From: Bryobacterales bacterium
Lineage (GTDB): Bacteria > Acidobacteriota > Terriglobia > Bryobacterales > Bryobacteraceae
Reading direction: 5' to 3'
DNA length: 64,000 bases
Assembly (NCBI GenBank): GCA_016789905.1
Contig: JAEUQC010000032.1
Location: forward strand, 23,687 to 87,686
Shown here: one piece after another, positions 60,378 to 64,000 of the stretch
Layout: the number at the start of each line of letters is the position of its first letter
How positions within the stretch are numbered: the stretch's first letter is position 1
The notes under the pieces: model-generated
Seen by the model: only the letters and a program-made list of their open reading frames with translations
What the model was told of the DNA's origin: nothing
Database searches by the model: none
Position numbers and translations under genes: made by a program

Positions 60378-61961
60378 ATGAGACAAGACTACGACGTCGT
60401 TATCATCGGATCCGGCGCGGCCGGAGGCATGGCCGCCCACACGCTCTGCAAAGCCGGCGTGAAGTGCCTGATGCTGGAGGCCGGCCCCATGGCCGACATG
60501 CAGCGGCACCGCACCATGAAGGCCGTCTACGAGCTTCCCTATCGAGGCTTCGGAGAGCCTGGCCGGTTCCCCCACATCACGCAGGCTTCGGAATTCGACG
60601 CCAACCTGTGGATTGACGAAAAGGCCAACCCCTACAGCCACCCCGAGGGCGATCCGTTCTATTGGGTCCGCATGCGCATGGTGGGCGGCAAAACGCTCCG
60701 CTGGGGCCGCGCCTCCTGGCGCCTTAGCAACTTCGAATTCAAGTGCAAGGATCACGACGGCTTTGGAGAGAATTGGCCCGTAACGCTTGAAGAACTGGCG
60801 CCGTTCTACGATCGCGTGGAGCCGCTTTTCCGCGTCAGCGGCCGCAACGAGGGCTGGCCGCAAATGCCCGACGGCAAGATCACCGCCGATGAATCGCGCG
60901 ATTCCACCAGCATTCAGCGCTTCAAGGCCGCCGCCGCCAAACTGGGCGTGCCCACCACCAAGCCTCGCCGCGCGGTGGGCACACTCGCCAGTTCCGTCAA
61001 CCTGTTGTTGCCCGACGCGCTGGCCACCGGCAACCTGACCATCGTTCCCAACGCCATTGTGCGCGAAATTGGCGTTGACGCCTCCACCGGCCGGGTCAAC
61101 GCCGTTCACTTTGTGGACCGCCGCAACAAACGCGAATACACCGTTCCGGCGAAGGTGTTGATGCTGGGCGCGTCGACACTCGAAAGCACCCGGCTCCTGC
61201 TCAACTCGCGCTCTCGTTTATTCCCGAATGGCCTGGCGAATTCGAGCGGCGTGCTTGGCCACTATCTCTTCGATCAGTTCTATGTAAAGAACACTGTGGT
61301 CGCCATCGTGCCCGAGGCCCGCGGCGGCAAGGGCGGCCGGTCGCTGATGGGCGGCGCGGGCTACATCCCCCGATTTCGAAACTTGAAGGGCAAGGAGAAG
61401 AGCTTCATCCGCGGCTATGCCTACGACTTCCATAGCGGCGGCACACCGGCGCCGGAACTGCTGCCGGCCTATGGCGGCGAGTTGATGAAGTTGATCGACG
61501 AACTGCAGGGCGCCGCCTTCGCCATGACAACGATGGGCGAAGGCCTGCCGCGGTACGAGAACAAAGTGAGCATCCACCCGGCGCTCAAAGACGCCTGGGG
61601 CGTGCCCTGTCTCCACATCGAGCAGAAGTACACCCAGAACGAGTTCGACATGGCCAAGGACGCCATGGAAACCGGCGCCGCGGCCTGCGAAGGCGCGGGC
61701 TTTGAGGTGCTGGCCAAGCATTGGGAGATGGTGCCGCCCGGCGAGAGCATCCATGAACTCGGCACCTGCCGCATGGGCGCTGATTCGAAGAAGTCGGTGT
61801 TGAACGGGTATAACCAGACACACGACGTGAAGAATTTGTTCGTGCTCGATGGTTCTGCGTTCGCCTCCGGCGGCGTGCAGAATCCGACGCTGACCATCCT
61901 CGCGCTCACCGTTCGCGCGTCGGAATACCTGATTGACCAGAAGAAGAAAGGGCAACTCTAA
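60378..61961 (+). CDS. GMC-family FAD oxidoreductase (gluconate dehydrogenase-like)
   Basis: 527 residues. FAD binding [51 protein letters not shown], and the C-terminal [55 protein letters not shown] with the GMC active-site His/Asn. Lacks its own signal and is probably exported with the Tat-bearing subunit 3. It oxidises a sugar or polyol such as gluconate; electrons then go to the pentahaem cytochrome. Its stop TAA overlaps the next ATG by one base. Confidence 0.9.
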   Translation: MRQDYDVVIIGSGAAGGMAAHTLCKAGVKCLMLEAGPMADMQRHRTMKAVYELPYRGFGEPGRFPHITQASEFDANLWIDEKANPYSHPEGDPFYWVRMRMVGGKTLRWGRASWRLSNFEFKCKDHDGFGENWPVTLEELAPFYDRVEPLFRVSGRNEGWPQMPDGKITADESRDSTSIQRFKAAAAKLGVPTTKPRRAVGTLASSVNLLLPDALATGNLTIVPNAIVREIGVDASTGRVNAVHFVDRRNKREYTVPAKVLMLGASTLESTRLLLNSRSRLFPNGLANSSGVLGHYLFDQFYVKNTVVAIVPEARGGKGGRSLMGGAGYIPRFRNLKGKEKSFIRGYAYDFHSGGTPAPELLPAYGGELMKLIDELQGAAFAMTTMGEGLPRYENKVSIHPALKDAWGVPCLHIEQKYTQNEFDMAKDAMETGAAACEGAGFEVLAKHWEMVPPGESIHELGTCRMGADSKKSVLNGYNQTHDVKNLFVLDGSAFASGGVQNPTLTILALTVRASEYLIDQKKKGQL

Positions 61962-62455
61962 TGCGCGCGGCGATTCTGGTACTCGGCATTGCGATGGCGG
62001 CGTGGATTGGCCTCGCGCAGGCTCCGCCGGAGCCCCCCGCCCAGCCCATCCCCTACAGCCACAAGCATCACGTTGGAACACTGAAGCTCCAATGCAAGTT
62101 CTGCCACGAAAACAAGGAGCCTGGCGAGACCATGGGTATCCCGGCGGCGGCCAAGTGCATGGGGTGTCATAAGGGCATCAAGGCCGACTCCCCGCACATT
62201 CAGAAACTCGCCGCGTTCAACGAATCGAAACGCCCCATTCCCTGGGTGCGCGTTTATCAGATCCCCAGCTACGTTTTCTTCTCGCATAAGGCCCATTTGG
62301 ACGGCGGCAACACCTGCACCGAATGCCACGGCCCGGTGGCCGAACGGGAAGCGCTGCGCAAGGAGATGCCCATCAACATGGGCGCGTGCATGGAGTGCCA
62401 CCAGAAGAAAAAGGCCTCCAACGATTGCACGTTCTGCCATGAACAGCGGAATTAG
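61961..62455 (+). CDS. pentahaem cytochrome c (c3/c7-like)
   Basis: 164 residues. Signal peptide [20 protein letters not shown], then five C-x2-C-H haem sites: CKFCH, CMGCH, CTECH, CMECH, CTFCH, with the extra His pairs (YSHKHHVG, FFSHKAHL) expected for bis-His ligation in the cytochrome c3/c7 family. Gluconate dehydrogenases usually use a three-haem class I cytochrome; here a c3-type protein takes that place and would carry electrons to other periplasmic cytochromes. Last gene of the operon 59790-62455. Confidence 0.92.
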   Translation: MRAAILVLGIAMAAWIGLAQAPPEPPAQPIPYSHKHHVGTLKLQCKFCHENKEPGETMGIPAAAKCMGCHKGIKADSPHIQKLAAFNESKRPIPWVRVYQIPSYVFFSHKAHLDGGNTCTECHGPVAEREALRKEMPINMGACMECHQKKKASNDCTFCHEQRN

Positions 62456-62461
62456 GACCCG

Positions 62462-63607
62462 ATGAGAATTTCCCGAGTTGTACTGAAGAACTGGCGAAAT
62501 TTTCGTTCGGTCGATGTCGAACTCGGGGAGCGCGTTTTCCTGGTGGGGGCCAACGCGTCAGGAAAGTCGAATTTCCTGGATGCCATTCGTTTTCTTCGCG
62601 ACGTGGCGAAGGCGGGCGGCGGCTTGCAGCGAGCCCTCTCCGAACGTGGAGGCCTGTCAAAGGTCCGCTGCTTGGCTGCGCGCAAGGATCCTGACGTTGA
62701 ACTGGAAATCTCCCTTTCCGAAGGCGAAGCGAGCAACGAATGGAAGTACGCGATCGGAATCACGCAGGAAACGCGGGGGCTTCGCCAACCGCTGATTCGC
62801 TATGAGCGTGTTTGGCACAACGGACGCCAGATCCTGAACCGGCCCGACGCGGCAGACGAAAAGGACGTCCTGCGCAAAACGCAAACACACTTAGAGCAGA
62901 TCAGTGCGAACGAGAAGTTCCGCGATATCGCCCGGTTTTTCGAGTCTATCCGCTATCTCCACCTCGTTCCCCAACTGCTCCGGCACCCGGAGGCTTACCA
63001 AGGTAGCGGCGTCGCGGAAGATCCTCACGGCCGCAATTTCTTGGAGATGATTGCAAAGACACCGGAAGCGACACGCCGCGCACGCCTGACAAAGATCGAA
63101 ACTGCGCTGCGGCATGCCGTCCCACAACTTCGAGCACTCAAGGACACCAAAGATGAAGCGGGCGTCCCGCATCTGGAAGCAATCTATGAACACTGGCGCC
63201 CAAACGCAGGACGGCCGAGGAAAGACCAGTTCTCCGATGGAACAATTCGGCTGATCGGCCTTTTTTGGTCTCTTCTTGATGGCGATGTTCCGCTGCTCCT
63301 GGAAGAACTCGAACTCTCCCTCAACTCCGGAATCGTCGCTAAGCTCCCCGGCCTCTTCCATCGGCTCGGACGGCGAAAGAAACGCCAACTGTTTGTCAGC
63401 ACGCACAGCGCGGACCTACTGTCAGACAAGGGCATCGGCGGAGAAGAGGTAGTACTTCTTACGCCAGACCGCGACGGAACACGGGCAGCTTTAGGCAGTT
63501 CCATCCCGGAGATCCGTAACATGTTGTCGGCCGGGTCCAGCATTACCGATTCAATCCTGCCTCGCACAATCCCGGCGCAATTGGGACTTTTTGATTCGGC
63601 GATATGA
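62462..63607 (+). CDS. AAA ATPase (RecF/OLD-like)
   Basis: 381 residues. Walker A VGANASGKSNFLDAIRFL (residues 28-45), an ABC-type signature FSDGTIRLIGLFW near 260, Walker B PLLLEELELSLN near 280 and a switch His in FVSTHSADLLSDKG near 315. This is the AAA_21/RecF-like head-domain class; between the halves lies a helical insert (residues 120-240) and no long coiled coil. The stop overlaps the next ATG by 4 nt. Pairing with a TOPRIM-like gene resembles PARIS (AriA/AriB), OLD and related phage-defence systems, though PARIS uses a DUF4435 partner. Confidence 0.85.
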   Translation: MRISRVVLKNWRNFRSVDVELGERVFLVGANASGKSNFLDAIRFLRDVAKAGGGLQRALSERGGLSKVRCLAARKDPDVELEISLSEGEASNEWKYAIGITQETRGLRQPLIRYERVWHNGRQILNRPDAADEKDVLRKTQTHLEQISANEKFRDIARFFESIRYLHLVPQLLRHPEAYQGSGVAEDPHGRNFLEMIAKTPEATRRARLTKIETALRHAVPQLRALKDTKDEAGVPHLEAIYEHWRPNAGRPRKDQFSDGTIRLIGLFWSLLDGDVPLLLEELELSLNSGIVAKLPGLFHRLGRRKKRQLFVSTHSADLLSDKGIGGEEVVLLTPDRDGTRAALGSSIPEIRNMLSAGSSITDSILPRTIPAQLGLFDSAI

Positions 63608-64000
63608 ATCCCATCCCGATAAACCTCGCCGTTGAGGATCCCCTCAGTGAGGTGGTTTTGCGTCGGCTGCTAGCAAACAGTAGTCAAGATTTTGCCGTTG
63701 GCGAAGTCTATATGCGCAACGGTTTTGGATACCTTCGAAAAAACATCGCGGGATGGAATGCAGCGGATAAAGGTCGGCCGTTTCTCTTGCTGACTGACCT
63801 GGACGCGTCGGAGTGCCCGGCTTCATTGCTTCAGACTTGGCTTTCGGTACCCAAGAATGACAATCTTCTGTTTCGAGTGGCTGTCCGTGCAGTTGAGTCT
63901 TGGCTGCTGGCTGACGCCGAGGGCATCGCCACATTCCTCGCGGTGAAACTCGCGACGGTCCCAGCAAACCCAGAATCGCTGCCAGATCCGAAACGCGTTT
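63604..64000 (+). CDS. TOPRIM-like (DUF4276-like) protein, partial
   Basis: The frame is open from ATG 63604 to the window end, about 132 codons. INLAVEDPLSEVVLRRLL places a Glu/Asp at the start of a TOPRIM-like strand, FLLLTDLDASECP has the D-x-D, and FRVAVRAVESWLLADAEG is a motif shared by uncharacterised proteins coupled to AAA ATPases. This suggests a metal-dependent nuclease-type effector controlled by the ATPase. The C-terminal half is missing, so the full fold is not visible. Confidence 0.65.
   Translation, partial: MNPIPINLAVEDPLSEVVLRRLLANSSQDFAVGEVYMRNGFGYLRKNIAGWNAADKGRPFLLLTDLDASECPASLLQTWLSVPKNDNLLFRVAVRAVESWLLADAEGIATFLAVKLATVPANPESLPDPKRV

Noticed and set aside
1..64000. CRISPR arrays, tRNA or rRNA genes
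   Set aside because: No regularly spaced direct repeats, tRNA-like cloverleaf stretches or conserved rRNA blocks were noticed, though a short tRNA could be missed by eye.

Overview
The window looks like chromosomal DNA of a GC-rich acidobacterium of the Solibacter/Bryobacter type. This is an inference from content: two DUF1549/DUF1553 + DUF1501 gene pairs (a planctomycete and Solibacter hallmark), a TIGR02999-like ECF sigma factor, Cys-type sulfatase, tannase, secreted beta-propeller lactonases, a PQQ dehydrogenase, PEP-CTERM proteins and many multihaem cytochromes. No rRNA, tRNA, CRISPR array or intact insertion sequence was seen.

Layout. 1-8.9 kb: a minus-strand run (sulfatase, DUF1553, DUF1501, sugar isomerase, small coiled-coil protein, PQQ/cytochrome c dehydrogenase) that reads as one operon for periplasmic breakdown and oxidation of a (possibly sulfated) organic substrate. 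8.9-19.4 kb: RraA-like aldolase, hybrid histidine kinase, lactonase, NTF2-like protein, tannase, SelA-like PLP enzyme, universal stress protein, gluconate permease and a PIG-L deacetylase followed by a decayed partial copy of its own 3' end. 19.4-23.5 kb: second DUF1549/DUF1553 + DUF1501 pair, this one with a haem motif. 23.6-25.5 kb: htpG.

25.7-36.9 kb is an accessory region, visibly more AT-rich in its first half. It holds a two-gene hypothetical operon, a caspase-like protease, a frameshifted DUF5615 toxin with its DUF433 antitoxin, a PIN protein translationally coupled to an unrecognised 270-residue partner, a remnant of a second DUF5615 gene, an intact BrnT-BrnA pair, a HigB toxin broken by a frameshift beside an intact HigA, two tandem PEP-CTERM proteins, an orphan ECF sigma factor and a VapBC-like pair whose toxin lacks one catalytic acid. 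It reads as a turnover zone for toxin-antitoxin and defence modules.

36.9-41.9 kb: a tightly overlapping operon for CoA-transferase, ferredoxin, 2-oxoacid:ferredoxin oxidoreductase (alpha; fused beta-gamma) and branched-chain aminotransferase, which together would take branched-chain amino acids to acyl-CoA or acid plus reduced ferredoxin, or run in reverse. 42-47.6 kb: DUF6786-like protein, threonine synthase, DUF362 protein, and an esterase/beta-propeller fusion. 48.3-51.4 kb: a NapC/NirT-type multihaem cytochrome and a nine-haem cytochrome c fused to a cytochrome b domain, resembling the ImcH/CbcL quinol oxidases of metal-respiring bacteria. 51.8-59.8 kb: membrane-anchored beta-carbonic anhydrase-like protein, receiver protein, outer-membrane barrel, YjbQ, DUF4139, homoserine dehydrogenase, FAH-family protein, and a LolA-like protein. 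59.8-62.5 kb: gluconate-dehydrogenase-like operon (subunit 3, GMC flavoprotein, pentahaem cytochrome). 62.5-64.0 kb: an ATPase overlapping a TOPRIM-like gene cut by the window edge, a candidate two-gene defence system.
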